Position numbers and translations under genes: made by a program. Of a stretch of DNA of 17,970 nucleotides, positions 9,668-16,629 are shown in pieces (the first letter of the stretch is position 1; every line of letters starts with the position of its first letter). Source of the DNA: Azonexus sp. (GTDB lineage: Bacteria > Pseudomonadota > Gammaproteobacteria > Burkholderiales > Rhodocyclaceae). The stretch lies in NCBI GenBank assembly GCA_023150195.1, contig JAKLLI010000005.1, positions 1-17,970 on the forward strand, written 5' to 3'. Below the pieces are notes generated by a model. That model had not been told where the DNA came from. It saw only the letters and a program-made list of their open reading frames with translations, and ran no database searches.

Positions 9668-10801
9668 ATGAGCGATCAACCGCTCCTTTATATCGCCGAT
9701 AGTGACTCGGCGTTTCGTCAAGAAGCCAGCAACGAACTGGCCGGCGACTTTGAGGTTCGCTGTTTTGCCGATGGCATTTCCTGCGTTTCCCTGCTCAGTG
9801 AAAAGCCCCCCGCCATCCTGATGCTGGCGTCCAACCTGGAGGATGCCCCGGCACTGGATCTGTGTCGCGACATCCGCGAAGACGGCCAGTTGCGAGACAC
9901 TCATCTGATCCTGCTGCTGCCCGCCAACGCCAGTCAGGCGGACATTGATGAAGCCCATGCGGCAGGCTGCGACGAAGTCCTCGCCCAACCCGTCGACCTG
10001 CCCAATTTGCGCCGGCAACTGCGCACCACCTACCGCCTCGCCAGCGAACGCTCCTCGTTCCGCCAGCAAGCCAGCTACGCCCAGCAAGTCGCCATGACAG
10101 CCATGACCAGCATGGGCGAACTCGGTGTGGTGCTGCAATTCCTGTCCAAATGCTTCGCCTGCGGCACTTTTCAAGCCGTGGCGCAGGAAACCCTGTCGGC
10201 CCTCAGCCAATATGGACTGAGCGGGGCAATCCAGATTCGAGCCGGCCACGACACGCTGACCGAAAGCACGCCGGGTGGCAGTCCGGCCGACGACGCGGAA
10301 GTCATCGGCAAATTGCATGGGATTGGGCGGATTTTCGAATTCAAGACGCGCATGGTCATCAATTACGACCACGCCACCATCCTGATGAACGATGTGCCGG
10401 ACGACAACGAAGTGCGTGGTCGCATTCGGGACAACGTCGCCATGCTCGCCGAAGGCGCGCATGCGCGCGTTTTCTCGCTGTTGATCGAACAGGATAACCG
10501 GCGCAAGCAGGGCGGCATCCGCTTTGCGCTGAACGAAATTCTCCACATGACGGCGGAACTCCGCGACCAGCAGAAGTCCAGCCAGGAGCAAGGCCAGCAG
10601 GCCGTGAATGGCGTCATTGAGGACTTTGAAACCTCCTTCATCCGCATGGGGCTCACCGCTTCCCAGGAAAGCGACCTGATCGCCCTGCTGGTATCCCTAC
10701 GCCAGGAAGTCAGCAGCATCGGCCTCACTGCCGACGAAATCGATCGCAAACTGCAGCGTGTCGTGCGCTCCCTGCAATCGATTGCCGAAGAACAGTTCTA
10801 A
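9668..10801 (+). CDS. Degenerate receiver-domain protein, 377 aa
   Basis: Residues 5-120 read as a response-regulator receiver fold: YIADSDSAFRQE at the N-terminus, then PPAILMLASNLEDAPALDLCRDIRE, and EVLAQPVDLPNLRRQL at the end. The alignment by eye puts Ala54 where the phosphorylated aspartate belongs and Gln107 where the conserved lysine belongs; the conserved Thr/Ser also seems lost (LLLPA). Only part of the acidic pocket (Asp11, Asp13) remains. It is therefore probably a pseudo-receiver that cannot be phosphorylated in the normal way. Residues 130-290 (MGELGVVLQFLSKCF...YGLSGAIQIR) form a domain I cannot name, and the C-terminus (about 300-377) looks helical or coiled-coil. There is no DNA-binding, GGDEF, EAL or kinase domain. 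AAAGGGG upstream supports ATG 9668. The gene lies 27 bases after xerD and two bases before ybaK. Confidence 0.8.
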   Translation: MSDQPLLYIADSDSAFRQEASNELAGDFEVRCFADGISCVSLLSEKPPAILMLASNLEDAPALDLCRDIREDGQLRDTHLILLLPANASQADIDEAHAAGCDEVLAQPVDLPNLRRQLRTTYRLASERSSFRQQASYAQQVAMTAMTSMGELGVVLQFLSKCFACGTFQAVAQETLSALSQYGLSGAIQIRAGHDTLTESTPGGSPADDAEVIGKLHGIGRIFEFKTRMVINYDHATILMNDVPDDNEVRGRIRDNVAMLAEGAHARVFSLLIEQDNRRKQGGIRFALNEILHMTAELRDQQKSSQEQGQQAVNGVIEDFETSFIRMGLTASQESDLIALLVSLRQEVSSIGLTADEIDRKLQRVVRSLQSIAEEQF

Positions 10802-10803
10802 GC

Positions 10804-11346
10804 ATGTCGCAGCGCGCCGAACACGCACCGGAAACGCAAGCCACCCAGTTTCTCAAGGCGCACAAGGTGGCTTTTTCCAGCCATCTTTACGCCTATGAGG
10901 AACACGGCGGCACCAAGGTGTCGGCACGCGAGCTGAATGTTGACGAACACGCCGTCGTCAAAACCTTGATATTCGAGGACGAACAGGCCAAACCGCTGAT
11001 TGTGCTGATGCACGGCGACTGCAAGGTCTCGACCAAGGAACTGGCACGCCAGATTCCGTGCAAGAAAGTCGAGCCCTGCAAGCCGGAAGTCGCCAACCGC
11101 CACACCGGCTATCTGGTCGGCGGCACCAGCCCTTTCGGCACAAAAAAGCGGATGCCCATCTTCATCCAGAAAAGCATTCTGGATTTGCCGCTGATCTATA
11201 TCAACGGCGGGCGACGCGGCTATCTGGTGGGCGTGCATCCGCACGACGTCCTGCGCGTGCTCAACCCGACACCGGTCGACGCCGCGCTGAGCCAACAATT
11301 AAAATTACCAATCGAACAAATTAAACCAATCGATTGGAACTATTAA
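10804..11346 (+). CDS. ybaK: YbaK/EbsC-type aminoacyl-tRNA deacylase
   Basis: This family hydrolyses mischarged tRNA, in known cases Cys-tRNA(Pro), as a trans-editing factor. The product is 180 aa. Seen are the key lysine Lys53 in AVVKTLIFED, the KVSTKELAR segment and the GGTSPFGTKKRMPIFI block (about residues 105-121) of the family. The start lies two bases after the stop of the receiver-like gene, so the two are likely translated from one mRNA. The last 15 codons (QQLKLPIEQIKPIDWNY) are strikingly AT-rich and contain a repeated element and a 12-bp palindrome, unlike the rest of the gene. The deacylase substrate cannot be fixed from sequence. Confidence 0.92.
   Translation: MSQRAEHAPETQATQFLKAHKVAFSSHLYAYEEHGGTKVSARELNVDEHAVVKTLIFEDEQAKPLIVLMHGDCKVSTKELARQIPCKKVEPCKPEVANRHTGYLVGGTSPFGTKKRMPIFIQKSILDLPLIYINGGRRGYLVGVHPHDVLRVLNPTPVDAALSQQLKLPIEQIKPIDWNY
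11307..11337. repeat. ACCAATCGA direct repeat plus CCAATCGATTGG palindrome
   Basis: ACCAATCGA occurs at 11307-11315 and again at 11325-11333, exactly 18 bases apart. The second copy is part of a perfect 12-bp palindrome at 11326-11337. The element sits in an AT-rich patch (about 11293-11362) covering the last codons of ybaK and the leader of the ZIP transporter gene. A metal-responsive operator for the transporter is possible, but no known Zur, Fur or MntR consensus is recognised. Confidence 0.5.
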
Positions 11347-11387
11347 ATACCAGCTTTTAAAGTGACGCCTGTCTTCAGGAGAACACC

Positions 11388-12263
11388 ATGAGCCAGATCG
11401 TCATCCGCCACTACGCCCAACCCGCTGCCCGTCGCCATCTGTGGCTGGGGCTGATGATGCTTGCCATCGCGGTCATCTTCGGGGTGGAACAGGCAGCACA
11501 CTGGTTAAACAAGCACCCCATGGCTGCGCAAGGTTTGCAGGCCAGCCTGTTCGCGGGCCTGGCCACCGGCCTGGGTGCGATTCCGGTGCTGTTTTTGCGT
11601 CGACCGCAAGAAGCCCTGATGGCGCCCCTGTTGGGACTGGCGGGCGGCATGATGCTGGCGGCCAGCCTGTTTTCCCTGCTCGTCCCAGCCGTTGGCATGG
11701 TCGTCGATAGCGGCGCACCGTGGGCATTCGGCAGCGCCACGGCACTGGCCTTGCTGGCGGGGGCCGCGGCGATGCACGGCATGGATCGCCGCATGCCGCA
11801 TGCCCACGTGGAAACGCTGGAAGAAAGCGGAATGCAGCCGCACGTCGGGTTGGTCGTCGTGGCCATCGCCCTGCATAACATCCCGGAAGGTCTGGCGGTG
11901 GGGGTCGCAGCCGCAGCGGGCGCCGATCACGGGATGAGTCTCGGCATCGCCTTGCAGAACATTCCGGAGGGCTGGATCGTCGCCAGCGCGATGATGGCGC
12001 TCGGTGCCACCCCGGGGCGCGCGGCCTTGATGGCTCTCGCCACCGGTCTGGTCGAGCCGCTGGGTGGCATGCTGGGTGTTGTCGCCAGCACCCTGGCCGG
12101 CGTAGCCTTGCCCATGGCTTTGGCCGGGGCAGCAGGCGCCATGCTTTGGGTGGTCAGCCACGAGCTGATTCCGGCATCGCATCGCCCGGGTCGCGAAGCG
12201 GCAGGCACCGCCGGACTGGTCACGGGCTTCGCCATCATGGCCTTGTTGGCCAGCCTGCTCTGA
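11388..12263 (+). CDS. ZIP-family divalent metal transporter
   Basis: An inner-membrane importer of zinc, iron or manganese-type cations, of the ZupT/GufA branch. The product is 291 aa with about eight hydrophobic segments, starting with residues 18-32 and 46-70. The metal-site motifs HNIPEG (163-168) and QNIPEG (190-195) lie on two neighbouring helices, with Glu223 (VEPLGG) and HELIP (258-262) further on. A cytoplasmic loop with HGMDRRMPHAH (130-140) may bind metal. AGGAGA (11376-11381) gives a good ribosome site. The gene follows ybaK by 41 bases, with an AT-rich, repeat-containing leader. The metal cannot be told from sequence. Confidence 0.92.
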   Translation: MSQIVIRHYAQPAARRHLWLGLMMLAIAVIFGVEQAAHWLNKHPMAAQGLQASLFAGLATGLGAIPVLFLRRPQEALMAPLLGLAGGMMLAASLFSLLVPAVGMVVDSGAPWAFGSATALALLAGAAAMHGMDRRMPHAHVETLEESGMQPHVGLVVVAIALHNIPEGLAVGVAAAAGADHGMSLGIALQNIPEGWIVASAMMALGATPGRAALMALATGLVEPLGGMLGVVASTLAGVALPMALAGAAGAMLWVVSHELIPASHRPGREAAGTAGLVTGFAIMALLASLL

Positions 12264-12282
12264 TAGCGATTCGCCGCATAAA

Positions 12283-12307
12283 AACGGCTCGCACCCTGCG
12301 AGCCGTT
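12283..12307 (-). terminator. Intrinsic terminator of tyrS
   Basis: AACGGCTCGCA (12283-12293) and TGCGAGCCGTT (12297-12307) form an 11-bp perfect stem with a three-base loop. Read on the minus strand the stem is followed by TTTTTAT, so this is a standard terminator for tyrS, whose stop lies 27 bases before it. On the plus strand no T-run follows, so it would stop ZIP-gene transcripts less well. Confidence 0.88.
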
Positions 12308-12334
12308 GCTTCGTCGCGCCGAGACCGGCGCGTA

Positions 12335-13612
12335 TCAGGCCAGCCAGCGAATCAGGCTGTAATTTTTCTTGCCGCGCCGCAGCAGCGTGTAGCGGCCATA
12401 AAGACGATCGGCATCGGCAAAGCGATAATCCACGCTTTCCTGACGTTCACCGTTGATGGCGATGGCCTTGGACGCGATCATCGTCCGCGCCTGACTGCGT
12501 GAGGTCACCAGCTCGGCATTGACCAGGGCTTGCTGCAGATCGGCATCCGGGGCCAGTTCGACGGCCGGCATGCCATCTTGTGCCAGTTGATCGAAATCGG
12601 CTTCGGTCAACGCCCCCAAATCGCCGGAAAACAGGCTTTCGGTAATCCGGCGCGCTGCCAGCAGGCCAGTCTGGCCGTGGACCAGCGCCGTGACCTCTTC
12701 CGCCAGCACCTGTTGCGCACGCGGTGCCTTGCCACTGGCCTGATCTTCGGCCTCGATGGCGTTGATGTCGGCGATATCGAGGAAAGTGAAGAACTTCAGG
12801 AAGCGATACACATCGGCATCCGCCGTGTTCAACCAGAACTGGAAGAACTTGTAGGGGCTGGTTTTTTTCGGGTCCAGCCAAACGGCGCCGGATTCGGTTT
12901 TGCCGAACTTGGTGCCGTCCGATTTGGTAATCAGCGGTACGGTCAGGCCGAACACCTGCTGCTGATGCAGACGACGCGTCAGATCGATGCCGGAAACAAT
13001 ATTGCCCCACTGGTCGGAACCGCCGATCTGCAAAGCTACGCCATGCGCTTCGTTCAGGCAGGCAAAGTCGTAGCCCTGCAACAGGTTGTAGGAAAACTCG
13101 GTAAAGGAAATGCCGCTGTCGGCGCGCGTCAGGCGCTGCTTGACCGCTTCCTTGTTGATCATCTGGTTCACCGAGAAATGCTTGCCGATGTCGCGCAGGA
13201 AAGTCAGCACGTTCATCGACCCGAACCAGTCGTAATTGTTCGCCATCACCGCGCTATTGGCACCACACTCGAAGTCGAGGAAAGGGGCAACCTGGCCGCG
13301 AATCTTGCCCACCCATTCCTGAACGGTGTCCGCCGTATTCAATTTACGCTCGGCGGCTTTAAAGCTGGGATCGCCGATCAACCCGGTGGCGCCGCCCACC
13401 AAGGCAACCGGTTTGTGACCGGCCAGCTGGAAACGCTTGAGACAGAGCAAGGGCACCAAATGACCCAGATGCAAGCTGTCAGCGGTCGGATCGAAGCCGC
13501 AATAGAGCGCGACGGAGCCTTCGGACAGGCGCTCGATCAGCGCCGCTTCGTCGGTTATCTGGGCAATCAGCCCACGTTCGCGCAGTTGTTCAACCAGATT
13601 GCTTACGGCCAT
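12335..13612 (-). CDS. tyrS: Tyrosyl-tRNA synthetase
   Basis: A class I synthetase that charges tRNA-Tyr. The product is 425 aa, the size of the TyrRS type found in E. coli. Seen are the HIGH-like HLGH (residues 48-51) in [14 protein letters not shown], the tyrosine-site region YNLLQGYDF and [11 protein letters not shown] (about 195-205), and the KMSKS-like KFGKT (235-239). A C-terminal S4 RNA-binding domain follows (about 360-425, with [19 protein letters not shown]). GGAG lies about eight bases upstream of the ATG on the minus strand. It is followed by a strong terminator and preceded by folB on the same strand, about 105 bases away. A long open frame on the opposite strand is a GC-driven shadow. 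Confidence 0.97.
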   Translation of the reverse strand: MAVSNLVEQLRERGLIAQITDEAALIERLSEGSVALYCGFDPTADSLHLGHLVPLLCLKRFQLAGHKPVALVGGATGLIGDPSFKAAERKLNTADTVQEWVGKIRGQVAPFLDFECGANSAVMANNYDWFGSMNVLTFLRDIGKHFSVNQMINKEAVKQRLTRADSGISFTEFSYNLLQGYDFACLNEAHGVALQIGGSDQWGNIVSGIDLTRRLHQQQVFGLTVPLITKSDGTKFGKTESGAVWLDPKKTSPYKFFQFWLNTADADVYRFLKFFTFLDIADINAIEAEDQASGKAPRAQQVLAEEVTALVHGQTGLLAARRITESLFSGDLGALTEADFDQLAQDGMPAVELAPDADLQQALVNAELVTSRSQARTMIASKAIAINGERQESVDYRFADADRLYGRYTLLRRGKKNYSLIRWLA

Positions 13613-13679
13613 CGATCACTCCGATTTTTGACTGAGAAGGCGTGTCTACCGCAGTAGCAGGGCGCCGAAAAAAGGGGCG

Positions 13680-13685
13680 ATTTTA
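13680..13685 (-). promoter_or_regulatory. tyrS promoter -10 candidate
   Basis: On the minus strand this reads TAAAAT, 67 bases before the tyrS ATG, in the gap between folB and tyrS. No -35 hexamer is clear. The element resembles the TAAAAT/TATAAT boxes before leuS, proA and plsY. Confidence 0.35.
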
Positions 13686-13717
13686 CCGTATTGCGCCAAA
13701 CTCGGCGGCGAACGGGC

Positions 13718-14068
13718 TCAAACCGAACGTTCGATGACGACGCCAACCCGCTTGACGCCGGGCATCATGCCCAACTTGGCGACCGACACCCGCACCCACT
13801 GGGCGGCAAAATTCTCCAGCAGCCAGGTGGCAATGTGTTCGGTCAGCTTTTCCAGCAGATTGAAATGGCTGCCCGCCAGATCGCGCCGTAAGCGCTCAAC
13901 CACCACGGCATAGTCCACCGTATCGCGAATATCGTCACTGGCCCCGGCAGAGGCGGTCGACACGCCAATCTGCAAGGAAATCTCGACCGTCTGCGGCATG
14001 GCCTTCTCACGTGGATAGATACCGATCCACGTCTCAGCGCGCAGCTCTTCAATGAAAATGATGTCCAT
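13718..14068 (-). CDS. folB: Dihydroneopterin aldolase
   Basis: The enzyme splits 7,8-dihydroneopterin to 6-hydroxymethyl-dihydropterin and glycolaldehyde in folate synthesis. The product is 116 aa, the usual size. Active-site residues match the family: Glu21 in the GIYPREK segment, Tyr53 (TVDYAVV), Glu73 (LLEKLTE) and Lys98 (AKLGMMPGVK). The start codon is only two bases from a CGGTCGACCG palindrome, and no Shine-Dalgarno sequence is visible. The gene is divergent from plsY, an arrangement also found in E. coli. Confidence 0.95.
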   Translation of the reverse strand: MDIIFIEELRAETWIGIYPREKAMPQTVEISLQIGVSTASAGASDDIRDTVDYAVVVERLRRDLAGSHFNLLEKLTEHIATWLLENFAAQWVRVSVAKLGMMPGVKRVGVVIERSV

Positions 14069-14070
14069 GG

Positions 14071-14084
14071 TGCGGTCGACCGTA
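14071..14084. repeat. CGGTCGACCG palindrome between folB and plsY
   Basis: TGCGGTCGACCGTA is palindromic except for one G-T position pair, with a perfect 10-bp core at 14073-14082. It lies two bases before the folB start on one strand and ten bases before the plsY -10 box on the other. That places it over the expected plsY -35 region. Confidence 0.75.
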
Positions 14085-14094
14085 AGCGGGGGTG

Positions 14095-14100
14095 TAAAAT
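14095..14100 (+). promoter_or_regulatory. plsY promoter -10 candidate
   Basis: TAAAAT lies 34 bases before the plsY ATG. The expected -35 position is taken by the CGGTCGACCG palindrome rather than by a TTGACA-like hexamer. Confidence 0.45.
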
Positions 14101-14134
14101 CCGCCGCGATTGTACCCTAGGGATTCCCTCTGCC

Positions 14135-14731
14135 ATGCAAACCCTGCTCGCCGTTCTTGCAGCCTACCTGCTCGGCTCCGTGCCGTTCGCCATGATTTCC
14201 GCCAAGCTGTTCGGCCTGGCCGACCCTCGCACGTACGGCTCAGGCAATCCGGGTGCCACCAACGTCCTGCGTAGCGGTAACAAGAAAGCCGCCCTGTTCA
14301 CCCTGATCGGCGATGCACTCAAAGGCTGGTTTGCCGTCGTCCTCGCCCAACAGGCCGGGCTCCCGGATACGGCCATCGGCTTCGTGGCGCTGGCCGTTTT
14401 TCTCGGCCACATCTTTCCGGTCTTCCTGAAATTTAAAGGTGGCAAAGGCGTGGCGACGGGCGCCGGCGTGCTGCTGGCCTTGGACCCGGTGCTGGGACTG
14501 GCCGTGATGGCGACCTGGCTGCTTGTCGCCTATGTCTCCCGCTATTCCTCCCTGGCGGCGCTGATCGCCGCTGGCGGTGCACCGCTCATTTCTGCGCTGA
14601 TGCATGGCATCGATGGTCAGTTTGCCGTGGTCATGGTGATCGGCGGTGCGTTGATCATCAAACATTGGCAGAACATCCAGCGGCTCATGGCGGGGCAGGA
14701 ATCCAAAATCGGCAGCAAGAAGAAAAGCTGA
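14135..14731 (+). CDS. plsY: Glycerol-3-phosphate acyltransferase PlsY
   Basis: An inner-membrane enzyme that transfers an acyl group from acyl-phosphate to glycerol 3-phosphate, the first step of phospholipid synthesis. The product is 198 aa with about five membrane segments. The three family motifs are present: SGNPGATNVLR (about residues 36-46), GHIFPVFLKFKGGKGVATG in the middle, and IIKHWQNIQRL near the end. The basic tail ends in KKKS. The stop codon lies in a six-pair hairpin (14727-14741) with no T-run. It is divergent from folB. The 134 bases after it are gene-free before the catalase leader ORF. Confidence 0.96.
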   Translation: MQTLLAVLAAYLLGSVPFAMISAKLFGLADPRTYGSGNPGATNVLRSGNKKAALFTLIGDALKGWFAVVLAQQAGLPDTAIGFVALAVFLGHIFPVFLKFKGGKGVATGAGVLLALDPVLGLAVMATWLLVAYVSRYSSLAALIAAGGAPLISALMHGIDGQFAVVMVIGGALIIKHWQNIQRLMAGQESKIGSKKKS

Positions 14732-14741
14732 TTCGATCAGC

Positions 14742-14865
14742 CGGCAGGCGATAGCCAAACACAATAGCAACCATACGAACAATCTATTAGATCAATCAAC
14801 ACGCCCACCCTACACTGCATTCATCAGATCCCTGCGATCTGCAACCCAGTGACCGGAGGCCCCTC
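14742..14865 (+). promoter_or_regulatory. Putative katA control region
   Basis: An AT-richer gap holding, in order: ATAG at 14751-14754 and 14764-14767, an 11-bp palindrome ATCTATTAGAT (14782-14792), a -10-like TACACT (14811-14816), and an inverted repeat CAGATC/GATCTG (14825-14841). GGAGG (14855-14859) serves the leader ORF. A site over the -35 with a weak -35 hexamer would suit an activator such as OxyR, which controls many catalase genes. The spacing does not match the E. coli OxyR consensus, so the regulator is only a guess. Confidence 0.4.
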
Positions 14866-14958
14866 ATGATTGCTCGAATCGTTCAGCGCTGGATCCAGGA
14901 AGACCCTGCCTGGAATCGCTACATCGACCTTCTTGCCGGCATCCCGGACAACTACTGA
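14866..14958 (+). CDS. 30-aa leader ORF upstream of katA
   Basis: A 30-codon frame begins with ATG six bases after a strong GGAGG and ends with TGA 32 bases before katA. The peptide [30 protein letters not shown] looks like a short amphipathic helix, with tryptophans at 9 and 16 and a polar end. The ribosome site is as good as that of katA. It may be a small functional protein, a helper for catalase, or a leader peptide whose translation affects katA. I do not recognise a family. Its short length makes the coding call moderate. Confidence 0.55.
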   Translation: MIARIVQRWIQEDPAWNRYIDLLAGIPDNY

Positions 14959-14990
14959 ACCCCGCGTTCAGCTTTTCCGGAGAAATCATC

Positions 14991-16430
14991 ATGCAAGACA
15001 AGAAACTCACCACCGCAGCCGGCGCGCCGGTTCCCGACAACCAGAATACGATGACCGCCGGCCCGCTCGGCCCGGTGCTGTTGCAGGACGTCTGGCTGCT
15101 CGAAAAGCTCGCCCATTTCGACCGCGAAGTCATTCCCGAGCGGCGCATGCACGCCAAGGGTTCCGGCGCTTACGGCACCTTCACCGTCACCCACGACATC
15201 AGCCGCTATACCCGCGCCAAGCTGTTCAGCACCATTGGCAAGCAAACGCCGCTGTTCGCCCGCTTCACCACCGTCGCCGGCGAGCGCGGCGCCGCCGATG
15301 CCGAGCGCGACATCCGTGGCTTTGCGCTCAAGTTCTATACGGAGGAAGGCAATTGGGACATGGTCGGCAACAACACGCCCGTCTTCTTCCTGCGCGATCC
15401 GCTCAAATTCCCCGACCTCAACCACGCCGTCAAACGCGACCCGCGCACCAATATGCGCTCGGCGACCAATAACTGGGATTTCTGGACCTCACTGCCGGAA
15501 GCCTTGCATCAGGTGACCATCGTCATGTCGGATCGCGGCATTCCCGCCAGCTACCGCCACATGCACGGCTTCGGCTCGCACACCTTCAGCTTCATCAACG
15601 CGGTCAACGAGCGTTTCTGGGTGAAATTCCATTTCCGCACCCAGCAAGGCATCAAGAACCTCACTGACGAGGAAGCCGAAGCCATCATCGGCAAGGATCG
15701 AGAATCGCATCAGCGCGATTTGCTGGACGCCATCGACCGCGGCGATTTCCCGAAATGGACGATGTTCATCCAGGTCATGCCGGAGAAGGAAGCCGGCCAG
15801 GTGCCCTACAACCCCTTCGATCTGACCAAGGTCTGGCCGCACAAGGATTACCCCTTGATCGAAGTCGGCGAATTCGAGCTCAACCGCAATCCGGAAAACT
15901 TCTTTGCCGAAGTCGAGCAGTCCGCCTTCAACCCGGCGGCGGTTGTGCCCGGCATCAGCTTCTCGCCGGACAAGATGCTGCAGGCCCGCCTCTTTTCCTA
16001 CGGCGATGCGCAGCGTTACCGGCTGGGCGTCAATCATCACCAGATCCCGGTGAACGCACCGAAATGTCCCTTCCACAGCTACCACCGCGACGGGGCGATG
16101 CGGGTCGACGGCAATCACGGGGCGACGCTGGGTTACGAGCCGAATTCTTATGGCCAGTGGCAGGAACAGCCGGACTACCGCGAACCGCCCTTGAGCGTCG
16201 AAGGCATGGCCGATCACTGGAACCACCGCGAGGACACCGATTATTTCTCGCAGGCCGGCGATTTGTTCCGCCTGATGAGCGCCGCGGAACAGCAGCGCCT
16301 GTTCGACAACACCGCGCGGGCGATGGGTGATGCGCCAGAAGCCATCAAACGCCGCCACGTTTGCCACTGCGCCCAGGCCGATCCGGCGTACGGGGCGGGC
16401 GTTGCGCGGGCACTGGGCATGAGCGACTAA
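14991..16430 (+). CDS. katA: Heme catalase (monofunctional, small subunit)
   Basis: It converts hydrogen peroxide to water and oxygen. The product is 479 aa, a small-subunit (clade 3-type) catalase. The distal His54 lies in [13 protein letters not shown] and Asn127 in [10 protein letters not shown]. The heme-ligating Tyr337 lies in [14 protein letters not shown], with Arg333 before it. The NADPH-region block [21 protein letters not shown] is present. There is no signal peptide, so the enzyme is cytoplasmic. GGAG (14979-14982) lies upstream of ATG 14991. It follows a 30-aa ORF and is followed by a 50-aa cysteine-rich ORF. The module sits between plsY and tsaD, genes usually close together in proteobacteria. 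Confidence 0.97.
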   Translation: MQDKKLTTAAGAPVPDNQNTMTAGPLGPVLLQDVWLLEKLAHFDREVIPERRMHAKGSGAYGTFTVTHDISRYTRAKLFSTIGKQTPLFARFTTVAGERGAADAERDIRGFALKFYTEEGNWDMVGNNTPVFFLRDPLKFPDLNHAVKRDPRTNMRSATNNWDFWTSLPEALHQVTIVMSDRGIPASYRHMHGFGSHTFSFINAVNERFWVKFHFRTQQGIKNLTDEEAEAIIGKDRESHQRDLLDAIDRGDFPKWTMFIQVMPEKEAGQVPYNPFDLTKVWPHKDYPLIEVGEFELNRNPENFFAEVEQSAFNPAAVVPGISFSPDKMLQARLFSYGDAQRYRLGVNHHQIPVNAPKCPFHSYHRDGAMRVDGNHGATLGYEPNSYGQWQEQPDYREPPLSVEGMADHWNHREDTDYFSQAGDLFRLMSAAEQQRLFDNTARAMGDAPEAIKRRHVCHCAQADPAYGAGVARALGMSD

Positions 16431-16436
16431 GTGCAC

Positions 16437-16465
16437 GGCCCGGGGCAACCCGGGCCTTGCCCCGG
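16437..16465 (+). other. Two mutually exclusive hairpins after katA
   Basis: GGCCCGGG (16437-16444) pairs with CCCGGGCC (16449-16456) around a GCAA tetraloop of the stable GNRA type. Alternatively CCGGGGCAA (16440-16448) pairs with TTGCCCCGG (16457-16465) around an eight-base loop. The two cannot form together because they share bases. No T-run follows, so a plain intrinsic terminator is unlikely. The second form ends just before the ribosome site of the cysteine-rich ORF. Confidence 0.6.
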
Positions 16466-16476
16466 CAGGAGAGCGC

Positions 16477-16629
16477 ATGGGCAAGAAAAAATGCTGCAAA
16501 TCATCACCGCCCTGCAAGGGGTGCCCGAAGCGAAAAAAGGGGAAGCAGGCCGAGAGGGAGGATTTCTGCCCAAGGCACGCGGTCGACCGCAGCCGAATGC
16601 CGATTTACTGTTGTCCGGCAGGCTGCTGA
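16477..16629 (+). CDS. Cysteine-rich small protein, 50 aa, unknown function
   Basis: The frame begins at ATG 16477, three bases after AGGAGAG (16467-16473), and ends at TGA 16629. The peptide has eight cysteines: Cys6, Cys7, Cys13, Cys16, Cys31, Cys45, Cys46 and Cys50. The N-terminus [20 protein letters not shown] is lysine-rich with a CC-x5-C-x2-C pattern, which suggests metal binding or nucleic-acid contact. Small proteins of the KKCCKS-P-CKRCP type are familiar to me from several bacteria, with no function I can name. The C-terminal third is encoded partly by the palindromic repeat and overlaps the tsaD 3' end by 25 bases, so the true C-terminus could have changed through repeat insertion. 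It is 46 bases after katA. Confidence 0.6.
   Translation: MGKKKCCKSSPPCKGCPKRKKGKQAEREDFCPRHAVDRSRMPIYCCPAGC
16579..16590. repeat. GCGGTCGACCGC palindrome inside the cysteine-rich ORF
   Basis: A perfect 12-bp palindrome of the same family as 696-711, 8263-8272 and 14073-14082. It lies between the conserved-looking N-terminal part of the 50-aa ORF and the end of tsaD, and codes for Ala-Val-Asp-Arg in the ORF frame. Confidence 0.75.

Noticed and set aside
9641..10591. 316-codon minus-strand open frame opposite the receiver-like gene
   Set aside because: The plus-strand frame has a ribosome site, receiver-like sequence and operon spacing. The antisense frame has none of these.
12530..13657. 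375-codon open frame on the plus strand opposite tyrS
   Set aside because: It is a shadow of tyrS, with no ribosome site or domain and composition set by the tyrS codons.
14727..14741. Possible terminator hairpin at the plsY stop (GCTGAT-TCG-ATCAGC)
   Set aside because: The stem has only six pairs, includes the stop codon and is not followed by a T-run on the plus strand.
15489..16517. 342-codon minus-strand open frame opposite katA
   Set aside because: katA has all catalytic residues. The antisense translation is arginine- and valine-rich without a domain.
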